From positions 1-19,519 of the forward strand of contig JBBSEZ010000164.1 of the NCBI GenBank assembly GCA_038239195.1: 19,519 bases of DNA. Reading direction: 5' to 3'. A program made the translations under genes and the position numbers. The notes under the pieces were generated by a model. That model ran no database searches and was not told the DNA's origin. It was given only the letters and a program-made list of their open reading frames with translations. Source of the DNA: JBBSEZ01 sp038239195. GTDB taxonomy: Bacteria; Planctomycetota; Planctomycetia; Gemmatales; Gemmataceae. Below, piece after piece: positions 1 through 7,723 of this stretch. Within the stretch, counting starts at the first letter, position 1. Each line of letters starts with the position of its first letter.

Positions 1-2314
1 ACCGTCCCCGTGGGGCTGCCGAGCATCCCGCCGGAGACCATCGCCGTGAAGGTGACCGCCTGCCCCGGCGCCGAGTAGTTCTGGCTGGAGGAGGCCCACG
101 TCATCGTCACCGCCTGCTGCACCGTCTGCGTCAGCGGCGTGGACGTGCTGGCGGCGCAGGTGTCGTCCCCGCTATAGACGGCCGTGATCTGGTGGCTGCC
201 CAAGGCCAGGCCCGAGGTGGTGAAGCTGGCGGTGCTCCCCATCATCCCGGGCGCCAGGGTGACCGTGCCCAGCAGGGTGTCGCCGTCGTAGAAGCTGAGC
301 GTCCCGGTCGGGGCCACCATCCCGCCGAAGACGGTCGCCGTGAACGTGACCGCCTGCCCCGGCGCCGTGTTGCCCTCGTTGGAGGACAGCCAAGTCGAGC
401 TGGCGATGAGGACCTGCTTGCTAACGGTGATGTCCTGGGGGTTTGGCTGGACCGTCCAGCCGAACGGGTTGGGGAAGGTGCCTCCTCGCGTCCCGCCGGC
501 CGTCAAGATGGCCTTGTTGAAGGGCGCGGCCGGGTTGTAGCCGCCCGCCAAATCGACTTCGAGCGTACCGTTCACAGTCGCGTCGCCGCCGACGGCGAGT
601 AAGCCCCAGGAGGCGTCCGCAGAGGCGTGAACGGCCAAAGTCCCGCCGACCTGAACGTAATCGCCCGTGACGGTCAGGGCCCGTTGCGCCTGGTTGGCGC
701 CAACGTCCACCCAGCCGTTGATGACGCCCACGGCGCCGGCGATGGTGCCGCCGCCCACCAGCGTCCCCGCGCCCAGCACGTAGACCTGGCCGGCGTCGAT
801 TGGGAGGGTGCCTCCATCGAGGACGGTGTTGCCGCCAGCGATCTGCGAGAGGCCCTGCGTGAACCGCATGCCCTGGCCGTTGAGGAAGAGGCCCCCTGAC
901 GTCTGGAAGCGGATGTCGAACGCTGTGCCGAACCCCAGGCCCGTCTTCGTGACATTCCCCAGGCCTCCAAGGTTCTTAAAGAACGAACTGTTCTTCCCTG
1001 CGGCCGTATCCGTCATTTCGGCGTTGTTTCGGATCTCGAAGCCGCCGTAGTTCTCGAATGTGGCCGTGGTGAGGGCGATCTTCCCGGTCCCGTCCCAAGC
1101 CGCTTGCGCCGTCGAAATCAAGGTAGTGTCCTCCAGGGACTTGTCGGCAGCGCCATCGATGAGCATGACCCCCGAGACGTTGAGCGCCTTCACGCCATCT
1201 ACCGCCCCGCCGGACCACCAGAAATTGTTCGTCGAGTAGACGGTCCCACCCCCGGGCACGATGTCTCCGGTGATCGACCCCCCGGGTGTGAGCGCCAGCG
1301 GCGCGGCGAACATCACCGTCGTGTTATTGGGCACACTGAGGATGGCACTCACCTGAACGAGGCCGGCGCCGGTGAACGAGGGGCTGCTCCCCACAAGGAG
1401 CGTACCGGCCCCGAGTGCCAGGGTGGCGCCGAAATCGACCGTGGCGATGCCGCTGTCGGTGCTTATGTTGCCCCGCAGGCTCAACGTGCCCGTCTTCACC
1501 CGGAGTTGGCCACCCGCGAGGTTGTCCAGGTTGATGCCCAGGCTCGTCACGCCGGCGGTTTGGTCCTTCACCACAGTCCCGCCGTTGGTGAAGGTGCCCA
1601 GGAGGGTGGTCGTCATCGCCGAATCGCACAGGACGTTGAACGTGCCGTAGTTGTTGAACGTGGCGGAGTCGAGTACGACCGTCCCGCCCGTCCAGTACGC
1701 CGTGCCGTGACTCTGAAGGACGGTACTGCTAAAGCTCACGTTGGCCGCGAAGGTGATGGAGGAGTTGCTATCCGCGATGATCGAGTCGATGTTGGTGGCG
1801 CTGGGGCCGCTGAAGACGATGCCCCCCGGGTTGGCGGCCGTGCCTTTGATGGTCACCGTGCCACTGCCCTGGATAGCACCGCCGACCACCTGGTATCCAT
1901 GCGAGGTGAGCGTCTGGTTGGCAGCGACCGACAGGGTGCCTCCCTGCTGGAGGACGGTATCGACAACCGACAGGGGGTTGGCGACTGTCACGGTGCCCTG
2001 GTAGCCGGCGAGGATCTGGATCTGCCCAATCGTGCTCGTGAAGTTAGAGTCGATCTCAGCCGACTTGCTCCCGTTCGCCCGACCAGGCACGACTCCCGCG
2101 AAGATGGCGACATCCGTCGAATCGATCGGCTTGACGTTGCCGACCCAGTTCGCTCGTTGGTCGCCTTGTTGTCCATGCCATCGCCGGACCACGTGCAGAT
2201 CAGGTTGGCGGGGAGGATGCGTTCGCTGAGGGCCTCCAACGAGGGCCGCACGAACCTGGGACGAGGGGAAGACCTGGCGCGGCGACGGAGGAACGCGACG
2301 ACCTTGATAAGCAT
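1..2314 (-). CDS. Large secreted beta-rich protein with Ig-like repeats, 5' part, probable frameshift
   Basis: Partial: about 771 codons are visible and the frame stays open to the window edge. The ATG at 2314 follows GGAG by six bases. The N-terminus (MLIKVVAFLRRRARSSPRPR, then SLEALSERILPA) matches the planctomycete extracellular N-terminal motif (LExLExRxxPA) known from secreted proteins of this phylum. A CTWSGDG...ANWVGN opening follows, then about 500 residues of Gly/Thr/Asn-rich repeats such as GTLSVAANQTLTS and GGNTVLDGGTL, typical of beta-helix or autotransporter-associated repeats. From about position 420 down there are Ig-like domains (QAVTFTATVFGGM, GTLSFYDGDTLLGTV, GLALGSHQITAVYSGDD), with a second copy starting near 126. 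The start and the downstream part lie in different frames; the switch is near 2150-2160, because SGDGMDNKATN and ANWVGN are contiguous in relatives. Likely a surface or secreted structural protein; its ligand is unknown. Confidence 0.85.
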
Positions 2315-2532
2315 GAACGGCTCCGGGGGGTTGGGCCTCGCGCTCGGCAATCAGGGGCCTTCCTCGCGACCCCGATCGACCGGCTCCGAAGCCCTGCGAC
2401 AGCATTTGAGAACGACGTTGCGTTGAGGAAGTTGCGAGTCGAACACCGTCCCAGCGTTGGGGGCATCGGTGGCTTGCCTGCTCGCCCAGGACGGACGGGG
2501 GCACTTTTCCCCATTCGCCCGAAGTTGTTTTT

Positions 2533-2826
2533 CTAACTTGACGCAAGATGTTGATGGGCAGACAGCGGCCGAGCCCAGAACGGATACCGGAGACTGTTGG
2601 CAGAGAAGGAGTCGCTCCTGACGGGGGGCGGGTTCTGCACGCTCGCCGTTAGCGAGACCTGCACGGGAACCCCCGGCTCGACGGTGTCCCCTGGCACCAG
2701 CGGCCCGCGGCTTGCGTTCACGATCAGCGTTCCGACAGGGTCCGCTCTCGCCAGTTCGCTACACGCGAAGAGGACCACAAAGGAGACCAGGAGTCTCCCT
2801 GTTCCCCGCAGACCAAACGCATCCAT
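2533..2826 (-). CDS. Small secreted protein of unknown function
   Basis: A 97-residue protein. The ATG at 2826 is preceded by a strong AGGAGGGGG ribosome site four bases away, so it is preferred over an in-frame start 66 bases upstream. Residues 1-29 form a clear Sec signal peptide: a short basic stretch, the hydrophobic core LLVSFVVLFACSE, and an ARA cleavage site before Asp. The mature part (DPVGTLIVNASRGPLVPGD and onward) is short and beta-prone, and it ends in a basic, aromatic stretch (RYPFWARPLSAHQHLASS) unlike the rest, which could mean the original C-terminus was lost by frameshift. I do not recognise the family. It reads in the same direction as the large secreted protein downstream, separated by about 220 bases with no obvious signal. 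Confidence 0.6.
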   Translation of the reverse strand: MDAFGLRGTGRLLVSFVVLFACSELARADPVGTLIVNASRGPLVPGDTVEPGVPVQVSLTASVQNPPPVRSDSFSANSLRYPFWARPLSAHQHLASS

Positions 2827-2919
2827 GATGCCCCCTCCTGAGCCCGATGACGCCGGAACCAGCCAACTCGACTGCGATGGCCGATGCCGCATGAGCCCGG
2901 CTCCGCGCCTCCGCAGAGT

Positions 2920-2952
2920 ATCTTATCCCCCGCCCCCCCCTATCGGTGTCAA
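2920..2952 (-). promoter_or_regulatory. Possible promoter with a C/G homopolymer spacer
   Basis: On the minus strand a perfect TTGACA (2952-2947) is followed after 21 bases by TAAGAT (2925-2920), about 95 bases upstream of the small secreted gene. The spacer contains runs of eight and five G. A spacing of 21 is too long for a typical sigma-70 promoter, so the call is tentative. Confidence 0.25.
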
Positions 2953-3060
2953 GCGCCAAATGAAGCTTTTCCGCTTTTTCATCTTTCCTTCTCCCTGAAG
3001 GATTTTGCGTCGATCCGGGCCAGGCATCGCGCCGGCGATGCCAAAGGAATTGGCGGGCCC

Positions 3061-3426
3061 TCATGGTATCTTGTTCTTTCGCCGCTGCTCGGTCATTTGC
3101 CCCCTCGCGCGGTAGCTTTTACCTCCGGCCCCAGCGCCAGCATGGCCCTTCCCTCGACTCAGGCCGTTGGGGTAGAAGGCGAGGCCGATCTGCTTGAGGT
3201 GGTTGGCGCAGGAGAGGCGGCCAGCCGCTTCGCGGACCTTCTGCACGGCGGGGAGCAGCAGGCCGATGAGGGCGGCGATGGCGATGCCAACGAGCAATTC
3301 GCTCAGCGCGAACGCAGGGCGAGGCAGCGTTGCTCGAGCTCGCACGGAAAAGTCTCTCGACAGAGGGGGACGTCTCTTGTGACGTCGTGGCATTTCTTGT
3401 TGAATGGCCGGAGGGGGAACAGGCAT
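3061..3426 (-). pseudogene. Decayed DUF1559 prepilin-like gene fragment
   Basis: 121 codons. Residues around 39-85 match the N-terminus of the DUF1559 family, which is greatly expanded in planctomycetes: the prepilin-type segment AFALSELLVGIAIAALIGLL, then LPAVQKVREAAGRLSCANHL and KQIGLAF. Family members are usually about 300 residues and carry AFTLIELLVVIAI at the cleavage site. Here that motif is altered (A-F-A-L-S-E), though the glutamate survives, and similarity stops abruptly after KQIGLAF, leaving a Gly/Arg/Lys-rich tail. The C-terminal domain is absent from the following sequence. An in-frame Met 12 residues in is an alternative start. Most likely a truncated, non-functional relic; a short pseudopilin is less likely. 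Confidence 0.7.
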
Positions 3427-3490
3427 CCTTCAGCAAAGCCCTCGCCTTCGTTGCCCCCTGCTGCCTCTCCACCGTTCATGAGGCATTGCG

Positions 3491-3844
3491 ATGGAGCAAT
3501 CGGCCGGCACGTTACGCTTGCATCACGGCACGGACCTGACGAGTGCGAACGATCTGTTACTCAACGGGGTCGATCAGGGGAAGGCAGCCACGTTCAACGG
3601 AACAGGCGAGTTCTGGGCAAGCACGGACGCAAGCGTGGCGGACTGGTTCGCCTTGGCCCATCCGAGCAGCCCGCCCGCTGCGCGATTCGAGTTCGACCTC
3701 CCCGTGCAGGTGTTGCGGCTACTGCTCGGCACCTTCCCTCCGGCCGTTACCCAGCAGGGGCCGAACGATTACGAGTTTCTCCCGACGAGCTTCCCGCTGT
3801 TAAACCTTCACCTGACCAACCGGCAAGTCGTGCCGGTTCCTTGA
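3491..3844 (+). CDS. Conserved small protein with ADP-ribosyltransferase-like motifs; first gene of a pair
   Basis: 117 residues. The ATG follows GAGG (3480-3483) by seven bases. There is no signal peptide or membrane segment, so it is probably cytoplasmic. The visible pattern is an early LHHGTDLTSANDLL (residues 10-23, with H11, H12, G13, T14), then GTGEFWASTDASVADWFA (38-54), then a beta-like ARFEFDL segment and NDYEFLP (92-98, with Y94 and E95). The order HGT ... G-F-W/Y-x-S/T-D ... late Glu recalls the ADP-ribosyltransferase fold of DUF3990/HYD1-like proteins, several of which are toxins. This is a fold-level guess, not a family assignment. The gene is 14 bases from the next gene on the same strand, and the two are isolated between genes on the opposite strand, which suits a two-gene cassette. 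Confidence 0.7.
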   Translation: MEQSAGTLRLHHGTDLTSANDLLLNGVDQGKAATFNGTGEFWASTDASVADWFALAHPSSPPAARFEFDLPVQVLRLLLGTFPPAVTQQGPNDYEFLPTSFPLLNLHLTNRQVVPVP

Positions 3845-3858
3845 CCGAGGGTGACACG

Positions 3859-4245
3859 ATGATCCAGCCCCCTCTCTACGTGTCCTGGATCGTCCAGTGC
3901 GAATCGCCCGACGAGGCGCGCCGCCTTCAGCGCTGGTTGCTTCCGCGAATCGACCTCGACCACGTCCACGAGAACGTCGTTCGGACTTTCCCGGCCGGCG
4001 TTGAATCGAGCCGGGTGGACTGTCACCGCCTTGGCGACTACTTCGCGTCGATCCAGACGTTCTCGGCCCCGTCTTCCCCTGCCGTCTTCCACCTCCTCTT
4101 CCAGCGCCGCCCGGGCGCCGGCCGATTCTGGAAAGACCTCATGGTTCGCACCTTGCAGTCGCTGCACGACGAGTCGCCCGCAGCCACCATCACGGTGGAC
4201 TACAAGGGAGACTGCCCCCTTCCACCCGCCGAGGTCGTTGGTTAG
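3859..4245 (+). CDS. Small protein of unknown function; second gene of the pair
   Basis: 128 residues. The ATG at 3859 follows GAGG (3847-3850) by eight bases and lies 14 bases after the stop of the preceding gene, so the two are almost certainly co-transcribed. It has no signal peptide or transmembrane segment. The composition suggests a small alpha/beta protein: an opening strand (PLYVSWIVQC), a charged helix (SPDEARRLQRWLLPRI), a middle strand pair (ASIQTFSA, AVFHLLFQRR), a helix (WKDLMVRTLQSLHDE), and a final strand (ATITVDYKGD). I do not recognise a family. If the first gene is a toxin, this is the natural antitoxin or immunity candidate; that is inference from gene order only. Its TAG stop overlaps, on the opposite strand, the TAA stop of the efflux permease gene that converges on it. 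Confidence 0.7.
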   Translation: MIQPPLYVSWIVQCESPDEARRLQRWLLPRIDLDHVHENVVRTFPAGVESSRVDCHRLGDYFASIQTFSAPSSPAVFHLLFQRRPGAGRFWKDLMVRTLQSLHDESPAATITVDYKGDCPLPPAEVVG

Positions 4246-7200
4246 CGCCGCTTCTCGCTGACCGCATGCTCCCGCGCCCCGTCCGTCGTCCCCGGCGGGT
4301 ACAGCGCGATCGTGAACGTGTGGTCCCCATCCGTCGATCCCGCCGTCCCGTTCTGCGTCGGGCCGTGCGCCACGCCCGCCGGCGCCGGGACGGCCTCCCT
4401 CTTGGCGCGCAGGTCGAGGAGCCACTGGATCACGAAGAAGAAGACCGGCGTGAGGAAGATGCCGAACAGCGTCACCCCCAGCATCCCCGCGAACACCGCC
4501 GTGCCCAGCGTCCGCCGCATCTCCGCCCCGGCGCCCTCCGCCATCACCAGGGGCACCACGCCCAGGATGAACGCGAACGACGTCATCATGATCGGCCGCA
4601 ACCGCAACTGGCACGCCTCCAGCGTCGCCTGCCGGGCGTTTGCCCCCGCCTCGCGCCGCGCCTTGGCAAACTCGACAATGAGGATCGCGTTCTTGCACGC
4701 CAGGCCCACCAGCACCACGAAGCCGACCTGCGTGAAAATGTTGACGTCGTGCTTCGCCAGCAACACCCCCGCCACGGCGCAGAGCAAGCACATCGGCACG
4801 ACGAGGATGACCGCCAGCGGCAGCGACCAGCTTTCGTACTGCGCCGCCAGCACCAGGAACACCAGCACCACGGCGAGCAGGAACGCGAGCATGGCCGTGT
4901 TCCCGGCCTGCAACTGCAACAGCGTAAGCTCCGTCCACTCCGAGCGCATCGAGTGACCCAGCCCCTTGTTCGCCACCTCCTCCATCAGGTGGATCGCTTC
5001 GCCCGAGCTGACGCCGGGCGCCACGTTGCCGTTGATCGCCGCGGCCGGATACATGTTGTAGCGCATCACCATCACCGGCCCGCTGCGCAACTTCACCGAC
5101 GCGAACGAGGCGAGCGGCACCATGTTCCCCCGGTCGTTGCGCACTCCCAGCTTCAACAGAAGGTCCTCGCGCTGCCGGAAGCCGGAGTCCGCCTGCACGT
5201 TCACCTGCCAGGTGCGCCCGAAGCGGTTGAAGTCGTTGACGTACAGCGACCCGAAGAAGACCTGCAAGGCGTTGAAGACCTCCGCCATCGACACGCCCTT
5301 CATCTTGGCGTCCTGGCGGTTGATCTCCAAATACAGCCACGGCGTGTCGGCCCGGAAGCCCGTGAACAGGCCCGTCAGGCCCTCCGTCTTGTTGCCTTCC
5401 TCGACGATCTGCAACGTCGTCGCTTGCAGCGCCATCAATCCGCTGTCGCCGCTGTCCTTGATCATGATCTTGAAGCCGCCCGCCGTCCCCAGCCCGTCCA
5501 CCGGCGGGGCGCTGAAGACCGTGATGAGGCCGTCCTTGACCTCCGCTTGAAACGCTTCGCGCAGCCGTTCCGCGATCGCCTCTCCCGAGAGCTCGTGGCC
5601 CTCGCGGTCGTGGAAGTCCTTGAGCATCACGTACATCCCGCCGAAGTTCGGCGCGTTGGCGTTGAGCAAAAGCGACTGCCCGGCGATGCCCACCGTGCTC
5701 CGCACGCCCGCGTCGCCTCGGGCGATTGCCTCGATGCGGCGCAGCGCGCTTTCGGTGCGCGCCAGCGACGCCGAATCGGGCAGTTGCACGTTGACCAGCA
5801 AATAGCCCTTGTCCTGTTGCGGGATGAAGCCCGTCGGCGCCTTCTTGAAGCTCCAGTAGGTCAGGTACAGCAGCCCGCCGTAGATCAGCAGCACGATCAG
5901 GCTGCCGCGCAGCATCAGCCCCACCGTGCGCACGTAGCCCGTCGTCGTCGCCGTGAAGCCCGTGTTGAACGCTCCGAAGAACCAGGTCAGCACGACGTTG
6001 AGCGGGCGATACAACGCCCCGAGGACCAGGGCCCCGGCGAACGCTGCGCCCACGCCCGCCACCCACGGGAGATAGCCTTCCGGGAGCGCCTCGCTCGGTA
6101 GCCGTTCCCCCAACCACTGCTGCACCCAATCGCTCAAGAACTCGTAGCCCACCCAGGCGCCGATCAGCACGTACCCCGGGCGCGGGAGGGCCTCGTGCCC
6201 GGCCTGGTTGCGCGGCTTCAACAGCAAGGCCGACAGGGCGGGGCTGAGCGTCAGCGAGTTGAACGCCGAGATCAGCGTGGACACGGCGATGGTCAGGGCG
6301 AACTGGCGGAAGAACTGGCCGACGATCCCCGTGATGAACGTGCAGGGCACGAACACGGCGCTGAGCACCAGGCCCACCGCGATCACCGGCCCGGACACGT
6401 CGTTCATGGCCTGGATGGTCGCCTCGCGCGGGGGCATGCCGTGCTCGATGTGGTGCTCGACGGCCTCCACCACCACGATCGCGTCATCGACGACGATGCC
6501 GATGGCCAGTACCAGCCCGAACAGGGTCAGGTTGTTGAGGCTGAAGCCGACGGCCGCCATCACGGCGAAGGTGCCGACCACGGCCACCGGGACGGCGATC
6601 AGCGGAATGATGGCCGAGCGCCAGTTTTGCAGGAAGACGAGCACGACGACCGCCACCAGGATGACCGCGTCGCGCAACGCCTTGAACACTTCCCAGATCG
6701 ACTCCTTGATGAACGGCGTGGTGTCGTAGACGATGTCGTAATCGACGCCGTGGGGAAAACGCCCCTTCAGCTCGATCATCTTCTTGCGGATCGCCTGGGC
6801 CGTGTCCAGCGCGTTGGAGCCGGGGAGCTGGTAGATCGACAGCGCCACGGACGGCTGGCCGTTGAGCGTACACGTCTGATCGTAGCCGACGGCCCCGAGC
6901 TCGAGACGGGCGACGTCGCGCAGGCGGATCGGCCGGCCGTCCGCGGTCGATTTGAGGATCATCTCGCCGAACTGCTCGGTGTCCACGAGCCGGCCGAGCG
7001 TGGCCATCGTGTACTGGAACACCTGCCCGTCGGGCACGGGCGGTTGGCCGATCTGGCCCGCCGCGACCTGCACGTTCTGTTGCTCCACCGCCTTGACCAC
7101 GTCGGCGGCGCTGAGCCCTCGGGCGGCCATCTTGTACGGGTCGAGCCAGACGCGCATGCTGTAATCGCGCCGCCCGAGAAAGGTGATGTCGCCGACGCCC

Positions 7201-7712
7201 GGCAAGCGCGAGAGCTCGTCGCGAATCTGGATGGTGGCGTAGTTGCTGAGGTAGAGGGCGTCGTAGTTGCCGCCCGGCGAGAACAGGTTGACGATCATCA
7301 GAATGCTGGGCGACTTCTTCTTGACGGTCACGCCCAGGCGCTTGACGATGTCGGGCACCGTCGGCTGGGCCAGGGCCACGCGGTTCTGCACCAGCACCTG
7401 GGCCAGGTTCAAGTTGGTGCCGGGCCGAAACGTCACCGTCAACGTGTAGGTGCCGTCGTTGGTGCATTGCGAAGACATGTAGAGCATGTCCTCGACGCCG
7501 TTGACCTGCTGCTCGATCGGCGACGCCACCGTGTCCGCGACGGTCTGCGCGTTGGCCCCCGGGTAGATCGCCGAGACTTCCACCGTGGGCGGGGTGATCT
7601 CGGGATACTGCGCGATGGGCAGCGTGCCGACGGCGATGAAGCCGGCGAGGGTGATGACGATCGACAGCACCGCCGCGAAGATTGGCCGGTCGATGAAGAA
7701 CTTGGAAAACAC
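4242..7712 (-). CDS. RND efflux permease, HAE1/AcrB family (second permease of the operon)
   Basis: 1156 residues; inner-membrane proton/substrate antiporter of a tripartite efflux system. The GTG start at 7712 is fixed by GAGGAG five bases away and by family alignment (MFSKFFIDRPIFAAVLSI). Hallmarks: TM1 at 10-30, porter domain IEQQVNGVEDMLYMSS, TM4 VLAIGIVVDDAIVVVEAVEH with the proton-relay aspartates D409/D410, the second-half NDFNRFGRTW motif (827-835), and TM10 lysine K1007 in VGLACKNAILIVEF. It is longer than AcrB (about 1050): residues about 505-580, between TM6 and TM7, hold an extra stretch with two hydrophobic segments (VLIGAWVGYEFL; AGVGAAFAGALVLGALY). The tail after 1105 is hydrophilic. 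It lies nine bases after the upstream paralogue, whose TGA stop overlaps this gene's ribosome site, suggesting translational coupling. Substrate cannot be told from sequence. Confidence 0.97.
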   Translation of the reverse strand: MFSKFFIDRPIFAAVLSIVITLAGFIAVGTLPIAQYPEITPPTVEVSAIYPGANAQTVADTVASPIEQQVNGVEDMLYMSSQCTNDGTYTLTVTFRPGTNLNLAQVLVQNRVALAQPTVPDIVKRLGVTVKKKSPSILMIVNLFSPGGNYDALYLSNYATIQIRDELSRLPGVGDITFLGRRDYSMRVWLDPYKMAARGLSAADVVKAVEQQNVQVAAGQIGQPPVPDGQVFQYTMATLGRLVDTEQFGEMILKSTADGRPIRLRDVARLELGAVGYDQTCTLNGQPSVALSIYQLPGSNALDTAQAIRKKMIELKGRFPHGVDYDIVYDTTPFIKESIWEVFKALRDAVILVAVVVLVFLQNWRSAIIPLIAVPVAVVGTFAVMAAVGFSLNNLTLFGLVLAIGIVVDDAIVVVEAVEHHIEHGMPPREATIQAMNDVSGPVIAVGLVLSAVFVPCTFITGIVGQFFRQFALTIAVSTLISAFNSLTLSPALSALLLKPRNQAGHEALPRPGYVLIGAWVGYEFLSDWVQQWLGERLPSEALPEGYLPWVAGVGAAFAGALVLGALYRPLNVVLTWFFGAFNTGFTATTTGYVRTVGLMLRGSLIVLLIYGGLLYLTYWSFKKAPTGFIPQQDKGYLLVNVQLPDSASLARTESALRRIEAIARGDAGVRSTVGIAGQSLLLNANAPNFGGMYVMLKDFHDREGHELSGEAIAERLREAFQAEVKDGLITVFSAPPVDGLGTAGGFKIMIKDSGDSGLMALQATTLQIVEEGNKTEGLTGLFTGFRADTPWLYLEINRQDAKMKGVSMAEVFNALQVFFGSLYVNDFNRFGRTWQVNVQADSGFRQREDLLLKLGVRNDRGNMVPLASFASVKLRSGPVMVMRYNMYPAAAINGNVAPGVSSGEAIHLMEEVANKGLGHSMRSEWTELTLLQLQAGNTAMLAFLLAVVLVFLVLAAQYESWSLPLAVILVVPMCLLCAVAGVLLAKHDVNIFTQVGFVVLVGLACKNAILIVEFAKARREAGANARQATLEACQLRLRPIMMTSFAFILGVVPLVMAEGAGAEMRRTLGTAVFAGMLGVTLFGIFLTPVFFFVIQWLLDLRAKREAVPAPAGVAHGPTQNGTAGSTDGDHTFTIALYPPGTTDGAREHAVSEKRR

Positions 7713-7717
7713 GACGT

Positions 7718-7723
7718 CTCCTC
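7718..7723 (-). promoter_or_regulatory. Ribosome binding site of the second RND permease, overlapping the upstream stop codon
   Basis: Minus-strand GAGGAG, five bases before the GTG start at 7712. The TGA stop of the upstream permease (7724-7722) overlaps it, so a ribosome ending the first permease sits on the start site of the second. Confidence 0.7.

Noticed and set aside
1104..2426. 440-codon plus-strand frame over the large secreted gene
   Set aside because: The minus-strand frame has coherent beta-repeat and Ig-like sequence; the plus frame has no family features.
4266..6101. 611-codon plus-strand frame
   Set aside because: Antisense shadow of the second RND permease; Arg/His-rich with no recognisable motif.
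3808..6129. 773-codon minus-strand frame
   Set aside because: Same strand as the permease but a different frame; low-complexity Gly/Arg/Ala sequence, while the true frame has all RND motifs.
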